Below, piece by piece: positions 1 to 12,054 of a stretch of 64,000 nucleotides of DNA; within the stretch, counting starts at the first letter, position 1; each line of letters opens with the position of its first letter. Origin of the DNA: DYJK01 sp040755055 (GTDB lineage: Bacteria; Bacteroidota; Ignavibacteria; Ignavibacteriales; Melioribacteraceae). Below the pieces are notes generated by a model. That model saw nothing but the letters and a program-made list of their open reading frames with translations, was not told where the DNA came from and ran no database searches. The stretch covers positions 62,001-126,000 of the forward strand of contig JBFMBS010000003.1 of assembly GCA_040755055.1 (NCBI GenBank), given 5' to 3'. A program made the translations under genes and the position numbers.

Positions 1-743
1 AAATTGCTTCGGTCTTCCGCAAAACTGCAAGGGAAATTATTCTCTCACAATCCGAAAACGGAAAGAAGAAAAAAACAATTAAGAAATATGTAATTGATGA
101 AGATAAAATCGAAAAGCATCTCGGTGTGCCAAGATTCAGAACCCAGAAAGCCGAAAAAGAATTGCGCGTCGGAAGCGTAACTGGCCTGGCATGGACAAGT
201 GTCGGCGGCGATATACTTCAAGTTGATGCTACTATCATGTCCGGCTCGGAAAAATTAACACTTACCGGGCAAATTGGAAATGTGATGAAGGAATCCGCTC
301 AAGCAGCATTAAGTTATTTACGTTCCAATGCCAAAGAATTTCATCTTGAAACTAATTTTACAAAAGGAAAAGAAATTCATATTCATTTGCCCGAAGGCGC
401 TATTCCCAAAGATGGTCCATCGGCTGGAATTACTATGGCAATGGCTATGTACTCAGCTTTCAGCGGTAAACCGGCACGCAATGATGTCGCTATGACAGGT
501 GAAATTACTCTACGCGGAAAAGTTTTGGCTATCGGCGGTTTGAATGAAAAACTTTTAGCAGCCAGAAGAAGCGGTATTAAAACAGTTCTCATTCCAAAGG
601 ATAATGAAAAAGACCTAGTAGAAATTAAAAATGAAGTGAAAGACGGATTGAAAATAATCCCGGTAAGTAATATTAAAGAAGCTCTTCCGTTTGTGTTTGA
701 GCTTCAAAAGAAGAAAACGGTAAAGCGGAAAAAATTGAATTAA
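1..743 (+). CDS. lon: ATP-dependent protease Lon, C-terminal part (5' end outside window)
   Basis: The reading frame is open from base 3 and ends in TAA at 741-743. Only the end of the AAA+ module and the whole S16 serine protease domain are present. The catalytic Ser is in KDGPSAG (codon 420-422) and the catalytic Lys in GGLNEKLL (codon 549-551), the Ser-Lys dyad of Lon. Lon degrades misfolded and regulatory proteins in the cytoplasm as a hexamer. An ATG at 1 codon within the linker (MPRF region, base 126, actually GTG) is internal and not the true start. A Lys-rich insertion (about bases 60-95) sits in the linker before the protease domain. Confidence 0.97.
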   Translation, partial: IASVFRKTAREIILSQSENGKKKKTIKKYVIDEDKIEKHLGVPRFRTQKAEKELRVGSVTGLAWTSVGGDILQVDATIMSGSEKLTLTGQIGNVMKESAQAALSYLRSNAKEFHLETNFTKGKEIHIHLPEGAIPKDGPSAGITMAMAMYSAFSGKPARNDVAMTGEITLRGKVLAIGGLNEKLLAARRSGIKTVLIPKDNEKDLVEIKNEVKDGLKIIPVSNIKEALPFVFELQKKKTVKRKKLN

Positions 744-809
744 GATTTACGAACATGGATTTTAAATTTTCGAAGTCTCTTTAAATCATAATCATTTCAA
801 AGATAAACT

Positions 810-1325
810 ATGGCAGAAACATTATCTACAAACAAATTCATTTCCGAAGAGGATCGCTATATTTCTCTTTTATCTCAAATGGAGAGTTTGATTAATCCAA
901 GCGAACCGGTTATATCAAATCTTTCTAATGTTATTGCTGCGTTAAAAGAAACATTCGAAAAAATAAGCTGGGTTGGATTTTATCTTTTGAAAAACAATAA
1001 ACTTTACCTTGGACCTTTTCAAGGTAAGGTTGCTTGCACAATTATTGAAGTGGGGAAAGGTGTTTGCGGCACTTCGGCTAATAAGAAAGAAACAGTGATC
1101 GTCGAAGACGTAAATAAATTTCCGGGACATATAGCTTGCGATTCAGGATCACGTTCCGAAATAGTTGTACCGCTACTCGTTGATCAAAAAGTATTTGGAG
1201 TTATAGATTTGGATAGTTACCAATACTCGGCTTTTAGTAATATAGATAAACAATATTTGGAAAAACTTTGTAAATTACTTTTAGGTAAATTAAACATTGA
1301 AAAGTTGTCTGTTATTATCGATTGA
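810..1325 (+). CDS. msrC: Free methionine-(R)-sulfoxide reductase, GAF domain (fRMsr)
   Basis: This 171-residue protein is a single GAF domain. It keeps the three cysteines of the fRMsr family: C76 in GKVAC, C86 in GKGVCG and C110 in HIACDSGSRSEIVVP. Members reduce free methionine-(R)-sulfoxide with thioredoxin, in cytoplasmic oxidative repair. Length and motif spacing match the family, so an active enzyme is likely. The start ATG at 810 follows a purine stretch (aaagataaact). It lies 66 bases after lon and 36 bases before dnaX on the same strand, so co-transcription is possible. Confidence 0.93.
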   Translation: MAETLSTNKFISEEDRYISLLSQMESLINPSEPVISNLSNVIAALKETFEKISWVGFYLLKNNKLYLGPFQGKVACTIIEVGKGVCGTSANKKETVIVEDVNKFPGHIACDSGSRSEIVVPLLVDQKVFGVIDLDSYQYSAFSNIDKQYLEKLCKLLLGKLNIEKLSVIID

Positions 1326-1361
1326 CAACCATTAACTAACTACTAACAACGTAGAACTAAC

Positions 1362-3023
1362 ATGAACTTTTTAGTTACCGCACGTAAATGGCGTCCGCAA
1401 AAATTTGAAGAAGTAATTGGTCAAGAACATATAACCACTACACTCAAAAATGCGATATTAAATAATAGGATTGCACACGCTTATCTATTTGCCGGTCCGC
1501 GCGGATGTGGTAAAACAACTACAGCACGCATTCTTGCAAAAAGTTTAAATTGCCTGAACCTTCAAAATGGCGAACCTTGTAACCAATGTGAAATGTGTCT
1601 GTCTTTTAATAACTCTCAATCACTTGATATAATCGAAATCGACGGTGCATCAAACAGACGGATTGAAGAAATTCGAACACTTAGAGAATCCGTTAAGTAC
1701 GCCCCAACAAAAGGTAAATACAAAATTTACATTATCGATGAAGTGCATATGTTAACAACAGAATCTTTCAATGCACTTTTAAAAACTCTTGAAGAACCGC
1801 CTGAACACACACTCTTTATTTTTGCAACAACCGACGTACACAAAGTACCTCTTACAATTATTTCCAGGTGTCAGCGCTTTGATTTTAGAAGAATCGAAAT
1901 GTTCGCTATAAAAAAATTATTGAACGAAATAGCTGTCGCTGAAGGAATTACAATCGACGATATGGCTCTCACATTAATTGCAAAAAAAGCAGACGGTGCT
2001 TTGCGTGATGCCCAAAGTCTGTTCGACCAGATTATTTCATTCAGCGGTAACAATGTTGACAGTAATGTTATTTCCAAAATGCTCAACTTAATTGATGAAG
2101 AAATTTACTTTACTATCTCAGAATCAATCCTTAATAAAGATTATTCAGCAGCATTCGATATTTCACAAAAAATTTATTACAACGGCTGGAATTTTATAGA
2201 TTTTCTAAATGGTCTTAATGAGCATTTTAGAAATATATTGACGGTAGCTATAAGAAAAAATTCCGACCTGATTGAAGAAGCTGATTTTTATAAAGAGAAA
2301 TATTTAAACTATGTTGATAAATTTTCCGAAAGTGATTTGCTTAGAATCTTATCTTATATCAACAAAACACAATATGAACTAAAATCTTCATCCAACCACA
2401 AATTAAAAGTTGAGATTGCTTTATGTCATTTGATTGGATTGGAAAATTCATCGTCTATTACTCAGCTTCTAAAAAAAATTAACAACTCGCATACATCAGT
2501 AAACAAAATTGAAGGGAGTGGGAATCCGGTTCCCTCTTACAAGACCAAGAAGTCTATTGACACCAATTTATCTCCTACAAAAAAAGAAGAAATAAAAATT
2601 CCTGAAGTAAAAACTTTTGAGATGCCTACCCTATTGAACTCCAAAGATCTTAAGGATATAATTTCAAAGTGGGAATATTTTGTAGAACAAGTAAAGAACG
2701 ATAAACTTTTCTTTGGTTCTATCTTATTCAATTCTGTTCCTACTAATTTTGCTAATGATAAACTCCTAATAGAGGTTGAACACGCTGAAGATTTAGATAT
2801 TATTAATGAAAATAAATCCTACCTCGATAAAAAAACTAAAGAGGTGTTCGGAAAAAAAATTGAATTGGATTTCGGAGGTAAGTTATCGACCACTGTTAAA
2901 CGAACAACGACCACAGCAAAAACAAATTCCGTCTCTGTCGACAAGGTTGATGACAATCCGCTGGTAAATGCCATAATAAATCAGTTAGGAGCTAAAGAAA
3001 TTCGAAGATATACAACAGAATAA
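1362..3023 (+). CDS. dnaX: DNA polymerase III subunit gamma/tau
   Basis: DnaX is the clamp-loader ATPase of the replisome. In the 553 residues, Walker A GPRGCGKT is at 45-52, zinc-binding cysteines are C64, C73, C76 and C79, DEVH is at 126-129 and the sensor SRC at 168-170. Domain III ends near residue 368, followed by a polar linker and a tau-like C-terminal region. The linker encodes an in-phase A_AAA_AAA heptamer at 2579-2585; a -1 shift there meets TGA at 2603-2605 and would give a 414-residue gamma-like form. Similar heptamers lie at 2471-2477 and 2852-2858. The usual ybaB/recR neighbours do not follow; the gene faces the rRNA operon tail to tail. Confidence 0.96.
   Translation: MNFLVTARKWRPQKFEEVIGQEHITTTLKNAILNNRIAHAYLFAGPRGCGKTTTARILAKSLNCLNLQNGEPCNQCEMCLSFNNSQSLDIIEIDGASNRRIEEIRTLRESVKYAPTKGKYKIYIIDEVHMLTTESFNALLKTLEEPPEHTLFIFATTDVHKVPLTIISRCQRFDFRRIEMFAIKKLLNEIAVAEGITIDDMALTLIAKKADGALRDAQSLFDQIISFSGNNVDSNVISKMLNLIDEEIYFTISESILNKDYSAAFDISQKIYYNGWNFIDFLNGLNEHFRNILTVAIRKNSDLIEEADFYKEKYLNYVDKFSESDLLRILSYINKTQYELKSSSNHKLKVEIALCHLIGLENSSSITQLLKKINNSHTSVNKIEGSGNPVPSYKTKKSIDTNLSPTKKEEIKIPEVKTFEMPTLLNSKDLKDIISKWEYFVEQVKNDKLFFGSILFNSVPTNFANDKLLIEVEHAEDLDIINENKSYLDKKTKEVFGKKIELDFGGKLSTTVKRTTTTAKTNSVSVDKVDDNPLVNAIINQLGAKEIRRYTTE
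2579..2605 (+). other. Candidate -1 frameshift site in dnaX (A_AAA_AAA then TGA)
   Basis: The zero frame reads ACA AAA AAA GAA, so A AAA AAA (2579-2585) fits the X_XXY_YYZ rule in the correct phase. After a -1 shift the frame reads six codons and stops at TGA 2603-2605. A small GGGAA/TTCCC hairpin (2520-2534) lies upstream, but I see no strong downstream stem-loop. That the linker position matches where the short DnaX form ends in other bacteria is established for E. coli; use of this site here is inference. Confidence 0.4.
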
Positions 3024-3135
3024 AGCATTAAAATTTATTTTCTGGTTGAATTATTGGTGTGAAAGAATTCGGTGATGTTTAAGAGTCTTAAATAAAAAAG
3101 CCGATTTGATTTTTCTAATGGACTTCAAAATTAAT

Positions 3136-3258
3136 CCTTACTGCTGCCGGATTTTATCCCGCTATTCTTTAGTAGGACGCAATGCACCGGCACATGTAGT
3201 AACCTTCCACATTTAAGTACTTTGCACTGCTGGGAACATCCGCCTATAGCAGAAATTT
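3136..3258 (-). pseudogene. Degenerate 5S rRNA-like sequence
   Basis: Read on the minus strand, this stretch shares ordered blocks with the real 5S gene at 3325-3440: GCTATAG near the 5' end, TTCCCA, CTTAAAYG, and GGT(T)ACTACATGYGC.GGTG, ending in AGGATTA. About 20 bases are missing in the first half and about 20 are extra in the second half relative to the true 5S. It lies just beyond the rRNA terminator. It looks like a decayed second 5S copy. A short open frame across it is probably not coding. The rest of 3024-3274 shows no gene that I can recognise. Confidence 0.5.
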
Positions 3259-3274
3259 CTCTGATTGTCAGCTT

Positions 3275-3311
3275 TAAAAAACAAAAGCTCACTTGGTTTC
3301 CAAATGAGCTT
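3275..3311 (-). terminator. rRNA operon terminator
   Basis: AAGCTCA at 3285-3291 pairs with TGAGCTT at 3305-3311, with an inner TGG/CCA pairing. On the minus strand the stem is followed by TTTTGTTTTTT. It lies 14 bases past the 3' end of 5S, which fits an intrinsic terminator for the rRNA operon. Confidence 0.85.
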
Positions 3312-3324
3312 ATCAAATTTTAAT

Positions 3325-3440
<116 letters not shown>

Positions 3441-3487
3441 AAAACCTTGTCCCGTTATTAAACGGAATCTATTCTGTTAAACATAAA

Positions 3488-3528
3488 AAAGATTGGAAGA
3501 GTTGAGTCAAATACATATATCTTGAAAT
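3488..3528 (-). other. 3' strand of 23S rRNA precursor processing stem
   Basis: Three blocks downstream of 23S, AAAGATTGGA (3488-3497), TGAGTCAA (3503-3510) and ATCTTGAAAT (3519-3528), are exactly complementary and collinear with three blocks upstream of 23S at 6540-6596. In the transcript they would close a long stem looping out 23S, the usual RNase III substrate. Confidence 0.8.
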
Positions 3529-3540
3529 AAAAATTAATGA

Positions 3541-6532
<2,992 letters not shown>

Positions 6533-6539
6533 AATTCTA

Positions 6540-6596
6540 ATTTCAAGATAGATGTTTTTTGACTCAGTTTATTATTAATAAACTCATCCAATCTTT
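6540..6596 (-). other. 5' strand of 23S rRNA precursor processing stem
   Basis: ATTTCAAGAT (6540-6549), TTGACTCA (6559-6566) and TCCAATCTTT (6587-6596) are the exact reverse complements of the three blocks at 3488-3528. The shared order makes a bulged processing helix around 23S very likely. Confidence 0.8.
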
Positions 6597-6604
6597 CAAA
6601 GAAC
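6592..6604 (-). promoter_or_regulatory. boxA-like antitermination site before 23S
   Basis: The minus strand reads GTTCTTTGAAAGA, identical over 13 nt to a copy ahead of 16S at 8477-8489. It resembles the bacterial boxA core TGYTCTTT. Copies ahead of both 16S and 23S are the expected pattern for NusB/S10-dependent rRNA antitermination. Confidence 0.6.
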
Positions 6605-6611
6605 ACTTAAG

Positions 6612-6684
6612 TGGAGCTAATCGGGATCGAACCGATAACCTCCGCCTTGCAAGGGCGGCGCTCTCCCAATTGAGCTATAGCCCC
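6612..6684 (-). tRNA. tRNA-Ala (anticodon TGC)
   Basis: The minus strand starts GGGGCTATAGC and ends TAGCTCCA. The anticodon loop CTTGCAA gives TGC. The acceptor stem keeps the G3:U70 pair, the identity mark of alanine tRNA. The 3' CCA is not encoded. The gene lies in the 16S-23S spacer, nearer 23S. Confidence 0.97.
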
Positions 6685-6722
6685 AGAATTCCTTCTGGGT
6701 GTATAATTTTACACGCACAAAG

Positions 6723-6796
<74 letters not shown>

Positions 6797-6837
6797 ATGA
6801 CATACTCAAAGTATACATAGTTGCCCAGATAAAAAAT

Positions 6838-6848
6838 GAGTGAGCGAC
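6838..6848 (-). other. 3' strand of 16S rRNA precursor processing stem
   Basis: GAGTGAGCGAC just past the 16S 3' end is the exact reverse complement of GTCGCTCACTC at 8468-8478 ahead of 16S. The 11-bp pairing would loop out 16S in the precursor, as for RNase III processing. Confidence 0.75.
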
Positions 6849-6877
6849 AAACAAACTATACTAGCTAAGATTACTCT

Positions 6878-8418
<1,541 letters not shown>

Positions 8419-8467
8419 ATTTTATAATTTTAATGTAATCTCAAAGTTTATTACTAAATATAATTTA

Positions 8468-8478
8468 GTCGCTCACTC
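8468..8478 (-). other. 5' strand of 16S rRNA precursor processing stem
   Basis: GTCGCTCACTC is complementary over 11 bp to 6838-6848, on the far side of 16S. It overlaps the boxA-like site by two bases. Confidence 0.75.
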
Positions 8479-8489
8479 TTTCAAAGAAC
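8477..8489 (-). promoter_or_regulatory. boxA-like antitermination site before 16S
   Basis: The minus strand reads GTTCTTTGAAAGA, identical to the copy before 23S at 6592-6604. It lies in the leader, downstream of the predicted promoter, where boxA is expected. Confidence 0.6.
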
Positions 8490-8509
8490 TTTTTCAAAAA
8501 TGGATTAAC

Positions 8510-8538
8510 AATTTATAACCTTAATCCTGAAAAGTCAA
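8510..8538 (-). promoter_or_regulatory. Putative rRNA operon promoter
   Basis: On the minus strand TTGACT (8533-8538) is followed by TATAAATT (8510-8517). The -10 could be TAAATT with a 17-base spacer or TATAAA with 15. It lies about 95-120 bases before 16S. The rest of 8540-8700 is A+T-rich; I see nothing else there beyond the start region of the divergent gene at 8702. Confidence 0.5.
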
Positions 8539-8701
8539 GAAATAAAATAGAAATTTTCCAGAAATAATCTATTCTAACTCAATGATAGAACTATATTATA
8601 ATAAACAGCGGATAACAAATACTTTAGAGCTAATTTCAAAGTAAAGGAACTAAATTATTATTTCAATGTAGAAGAAAAAATCATAATAAAAGGTGTACAA
8701 G

Positions 8702-8950
8702 ATGGTAGATTATGAAAATTTAAATTATGGCAATCCATTATCAGATATTATTTCGGATGAAGTATATACGTTGCTTAAAAGCAAAGGATTAATAAATGAA
8801 AAATCCGTAAGGGACCATTTAATAAGAAAAAAGTTTTATGAAATGAAAAAAAATAATGTAAATGCTTCCGAAGCAATATCTATTATTCGTAAAGATTATC
8901 CTTATTTACAATTTGATACTATTCGAAAGATAGTATATCAGGTTAAATAA
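8702..8950 (+). CDS. Small hypothetical protein, 82 residues
   Basis: I do not recognise this family. The ATG at 8702 is preferred over an in-frame GTG at 8693 because the AAAAGG ribosome binding site (8687-8692) is well spaced only for the ATG. The protein is charged, predicted helical and has no signal peptide or membrane segment. Its C-terminal half (VNASEAISIIRKDYPYLQFD) resembles a small helical, possibly nucleic-acid-binding, fold. It is transcribed divergently from the rRNA operon. Function unknown. Confidence 0.6.
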   Translation: MVDYENLNYGNPLSDIISDEVYTLLKSKGLINEKSVRDHLIRKKFYEMKKNNVNASEAISIIRKDYPYLQFDTIRKIVYQVK

Positions 8951-8959
8951 TGATTTTTC

Positions 8960-8988
8960 TTGACAAAAGATAATTTGTAAAGTATATT
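8960..8988 (+). promoter_or_regulatory. Sigma-70-type promoter
   Basis: TTGACA (8960-8965), a 17-base spacer and TATATT (8983-8988) form a near-consensus promoter. The predicted start is near 8995, upstream of the terminator hairpin at 9033-9067. Confidence 0.65.
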
Positions 8989-8994
8989 TTAATA

Positions 8995-9067
8995 GTATGC
9001 TTTCGAAGATATTAAACTTTGATTGCATTTTTAGCCCAGTGTCTCCCCCCAACACTGGGCTTTTTTT
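8995..9067 (+). ncRNA. Candidate short RNA or leader ending in an intrinsic terminator
   Basis: Between the promoter at 8960-8988 and the terminator there is room for a transcript of about 73 nt with no convincing open frame. The terminator stem loop carries a C-rich loop (CTCCCCCC), which could pair with G-rich ribosome binding sites, as in C-rich-loop sRNAs of other bacteria. Alternatively it is an attenuated leader of the operon starting at 9086. No expression evidence is available. Confidence 0.4.
9033..9067 (+). terminator. Strong intrinsic terminator
   Basis: AGCCCAGTGT (9033-9042) pairs perfectly with ACACTGGGCT (9052-9061) around a C-rich loop, followed by seven T residues. It lies 19 bases before the gene at 9086, so that gene needs readthrough or its own promoter. 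Confidence 0.9.
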
Positions 9068-9085
9068 CTTAAACAGTGAGGAATC

Positions 9086-9343
9086 ATGACAAAAGTCAAA
9101 AAAAATGTGAGAGAATCCAATAAAATCAGGATTTCGCCGTTTAACGATTATTGGGAAAAATCGCACTATATAGTTTTTGTTTTAGGACTAATAATACTGA
9201 TCTTAGGTTATTTTCTATTAGCACAAAATCCATGGGATAATATTACTTCACTTAGCATTTCCCCAATAACTCTTTTACTTGCTTATATTATTATATTCCC
9301 ACTGGCAATTTTAAAAAGAAAGTCTAAGAACAAAACAAACTGA
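9086..9343 (+). CDS. Small two-TM membrane protein (DUF3098-like)
   Basis: This 85-residue protein has a charged N-terminus and two hydrophobic segments, about residues 28-46 (VFVLGLIILILGYFLLA) and 59-76, ending in a Lys-rich tail. The pattern resembles small DUF3098-type membrane proteins, but I am not sure of the family. It has a GAGGAATC ribosome binding site. Its stop overlaps the start region of the next gene (TGATATG), so the two are probably translated together. Function unknown. Confidence 0.65.
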   Translation: MTKVKKNVRESNKIRISPFNDYWEKSHYIVFVLGLIILILGYFLLAQNPWDNITSLSISPITLLLAYIIIFPLAILKRKSKNKTN

Positions 9344-9344
9344 T

Positions 9345-9620
9345 ATGTTTCTTGCTCTAGTAAAAGGAAATATAGTTTCTACACATAAAGATGAAAATTT
9401 AATAGGTCAAAAATTATTATTAGTTCATCCTATTGATTTAGAGCAAAATCTAGTGGGAAAGAAAGATGTAATTGCTCTAGATTTGATTGATTCAGGAATT
9501 GGTGATATTGTTATAGTTGTACAAGAAGGCGATGCAGTCCAACAAATTTTGGATAACTCAGTTACCCCGGTAAACACAATGATAATCGGAGTTGTAGATA
9601 ATATAGATATTTCAGAATAA
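9345..9620 (+). CDS. EutN/CcmL-type microcompartment vertex protein (BMC-P)
   Basis: This 91-residue protein matches the EutN/CcmL fold in length and pattern: MFLALVKGNIVSTHKDENL, then GQKLLLVHPID, ALDLIDSGIGDIVIVVQEG and a closing IIGVVDNID strand. Such proteins form pentamers that cap the vertices of bacterial microcompartment shells. No hexameric shell protein (BMC-H) is in this window. Its neighbours are a small membrane protein and dprA rather than a shell operon, so the shell genes must be elsewhere if it acts in one. A free-standing pentamer with another role is possible. Confidence 0.88.
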   Translation: MFLALVKGNIVSTHKDENLIGQKLLLVHPIDLEQNLVGKKDVIALDLIDSGIGDIVIVVQEGDAVQQILDNSVTPVNTMIIGVVDNIDISE

Positions 9621-9634
9621 ACCTTAGTTACAAG

Positions 9635-10756
9635 TTGACATCAGACTTTGAAAATTTAGCTTTTCTAAAATTATTACTAAGTGTCGATGGCATAGGACCT
9701 CAGAGAATCCTTTCTTTAATTTCATATTTCAAAGAACCAAAATTTATTTTTACCTCGTCAATAGCTGAATTAAGTAAAATCGATGGTATTAGCAGAACTC
9801 TTTCACAAAGAATATTAAACCCAAATTCATCTTTTGAACAATTTCTTAAAAAATTTGAATCTGAACAAAAGTCACTAGAAAAAATAAATGCTCGAATTAT
9901 TTCTTATTGGGATACCAACTATCCGGCGTTACTTAGAAGAATTTATTACCCACCAATCTTACTTTACACTCTTGGTGAATTCACCTCTCAAGACCAATAT
10001 GCTATTGCAATTGTTGGTACCAGACAACCGACAAATTACGGTAAAATGCAGACCGAGTTACTAACTAAACAGCTTGTTCAAAGGGATTTAACCATTGTAA
10101 GTGGATTAGCTAGGGGAATTGATTCCATTGCCCATAAATCTGCGCTCAAAAATAACGGTAGAACAATAGCCGTCATCGGTTCCGGGTTAGATGTAATTTA
10201 TCCTCCAGAAAATAAAAAGTTATTCGAAGAAATAATCCAAAATGGGATAGTAATTACTGAATACGAATTAGGCACTAAACCGGATGCTCAAAATTTTCCA
10301 CGAAGGAATAGAATTATTTCGGGTTTATCATTAGGGACATTAATTGTTGAAACAAAAATAAACGGCGGTGCTATGCAAACAGCGGCATATGCCATTGATC
10401 AAAATAGAGAAATATTCGCATTACCCGGAAATATTAATGTTAAACAAAGTGAAGGTCCAAATTCGCTTATACAAAAAGGTGAAGCTAAACTCGTAATTAA
10501 TGCGGATGATATATTGAACGAATTAAATATTAAAATAAAACCGGAGGTTGGAAAAAATATTCCCAAGCCGAATATTGAATTAAACTTATTCGAAGAAAGA
10601 ATTATACAGCTTCTTGACAACGAACCAAAACATATAGATGAAATATCCTCCCTTTCCTCACTTAGCATTTCTGACTGCCTTGTAAATTTGCTAACATTAG
10701 AATTCAAGGGAGTTGTAAAACAATTACCAGGTAAAATGTTTTTACTTGCTGATTAA
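9635..10756 (+). CDS. dprA: DNA processing protein DprA
   Basis: DprA loads RecA on incoming single-stranded DNA during natural transformation. The 373 residues contain a helix-hairpin-helix region near 15-60, a Rossmann core with AIVGTRQPTNYG, SGLARGIDSIAHKSAL and GSGLDVIYPPEN, the FPRRNRIISGLS motif, and a C-terminal winged helix (about 315-373). The only sensible start is TTG at 9635, 15 bases after the vertex protein gene. The gene ends convergently with rarA, overlapping by four bases. Confidence 0.95.
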   Translation: MTSDFENLAFLKLLLSVDGIGPQRILSLISYFKEPKFIFTSSIAELSKIDGISRTLSQRILNPNSSFEQFLKKFESEQKSLEKINARIISYWDTNYPALLRRIYYPPILLYTLGEFTSQDQYAIAIVGTRQPTNYGKMQTELLTKQLVQRDLTIVSGLARGIDSIAHKSALKNNGRTIAVIGSGLDVIYPPENKKLFEEIIQNGIVITEYELGTKPDAQNFPRRNRIISGLSLGTLIVETKINGGAMQTAAYAIDQNREIFALPGNINVKQSEGPNSLIQKGEAKLVINADDILNELNIKIKPEVGKNIPKPNIELNLFEERIIQLLDNEPKHIDEISSLSSLSISDCLVNLLTLEFKGVVKQLPGKMFLLAD

Positions 10757-12048
10757 TATTTCTTAAAATTTTTCCAAAGTAATTTTAATCTATCCCTAAT
10801 GGATTTTTCGTTGCCATTTTCCGTGGGGTAATAATATTGTTTATTCTGAAGTTTCTCAGGTAAATATTTTTCTTCAACAAAATGGTTTTCAAAATCATGG
10901 GGATACTTGTAGTTGTGCGCATAACCAATCTCTTTCATCAATTTCGTAGGAGCATTTCTTAGATATAATGGAACCGGAAATGCCGGCAGTTCCCTAACAT
11001 CTTTAAACGCACTATCTATTGCCAAATAAGAAGAATTACTTTTAGGTGCCGACGCTAAATATGTTGCACATTGTGATAAAATAATCCTTGATTCGGGCAT
11101 GCCGATTTTATCAACAGCACTAAATGTGGCTTCGGCTAATACCAATGCATTTGGGGTTGCATTTCCGATATCTTCCGATGCTAAAACTACCATTCGCCGT
11201 GCAATAAACAATGGATCTTCCCCACCTTCCAGCATTCGTGCAAGCCAGTAAACCGCCGCATCAGGGTCAGAACCTCTTAAACTCTTTATGAATGCTGAAA
11301 TTACATTATAATGTTCTTCGCCGGCTTTATCATATATGACATTTTTTTTCTGAACAATGTTTTCTATCAATTCATTTGTTATTATGATTTCATCCTTGGT
11401 TAGTTCTTGATAAATAGCTGCTTCTAAAACATTTAAAAGTATTCGTGCGTCACCGCCGGATACATAGAACAAAAATTCGGGTTCGGTCACTTTAATGTTT
11501 AACACTTTATTGAATTCATCGTTGATCAATGCATGGTTCAAAATGTTTTGCAAATCTATTTTTGATAATGTCTCTAGAATGAAAACTCGTACGCGTGAAC
11601 GCAAAGCCGGGATTATTTCAAACGAGGGATTTTCTGTTGTAGCACCAAATAAAATAATCTCACCTCTTTCCACCGATGATAATAATGCATCTTGTTGTGC
11701 TTTATTATACCTATGTATTTCATCGATAAAAAGAATCGTCCTTTTACTATAATTTAAATTTTCTTTCGCATGTTCAATAACGTTACGCAACTCCCGTACC
11801 CCAGAAGAAACAGCATTTACCTGAAAAAATTCCGATTTGGTTTTCTCAGAAACAATCCTTGCTAAGGTAGTTTTTCCGGTACCGGGCGGACCCCATAAAA
11901 TGACTGAGCTTAACAGATCATTTTCGATCATACTGCGAAAAGGTTTTCCTTCACCCAATAAATGGTTTTGACCTTGAAATTCTTCGAGCGTCTTAGGTCG
12001 AATTCTTTCGGCAAGAGGAATTGTAGGTATTTCTATTTCATTTCTCAC
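10753..12048 (-). CDS. rarA: Replication-associated recombination ATPase RarA (MgsA)
   Basis: This 431-residue AAA+ ATPase has Walker A GPPGTGKT at 53-60, Walker B LFIDEIH, the sensor FGATTENPSFE and the C-terminal tetramerisation part with LRGSDPDAAVYWLARMLEGG. It acts at stalled replication forks. Length and motifs match the family. It is the last gene of a minus-strand run (ddl, ftsB-like, rarA) and its stop overlaps the end of dprA. Confidence 0.96.
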   Translation of the reverse strand: MRNEIEIPTIPLAERIRPKTLEEFQGQNHLLGEGKPFRSMIENDLLSSVILWGPPGTGKTTLARIVSEKTKSEFFQVNAVSSGVRELRNVIEHAKENLNYSKRTILFIDEIHRYNKAQQDALLSSVERGEIILFGATTENPSFEIIPALRSRVRVFILETLSKIDLQNILNHALINDEFNKVLNIKVTEPEFLFYVSGGDARILLNVLEAAIYQELTKDEIIITNELIENIVQKKNVIYDKAGEEHYNVISAFIKSLRGSDPDAAVYWLARMLEGGEDPLFIARRMVVLASEDIGNATPNALVLAEATFSAVDKIGMPESRIILSQCATYLASAPKSNSSYLAIDSAFKDVRELPAFPVPLYLRNAPTKLMKEIGYAHNYKYPHDFENHFVEEKYLPEKLQNKQYYYPTENGNEKSIRDRLKLLWKNFKKY

Positions 12049-12054
12049 GACTAC

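Noticed and set aside
3131..3316. A 61-codon minus-strand frame after the rRNA operon
   Set aside because: It overlaps the terminator and the 5S-like relic; the similarity to 5S explains the sequence better than a protein.
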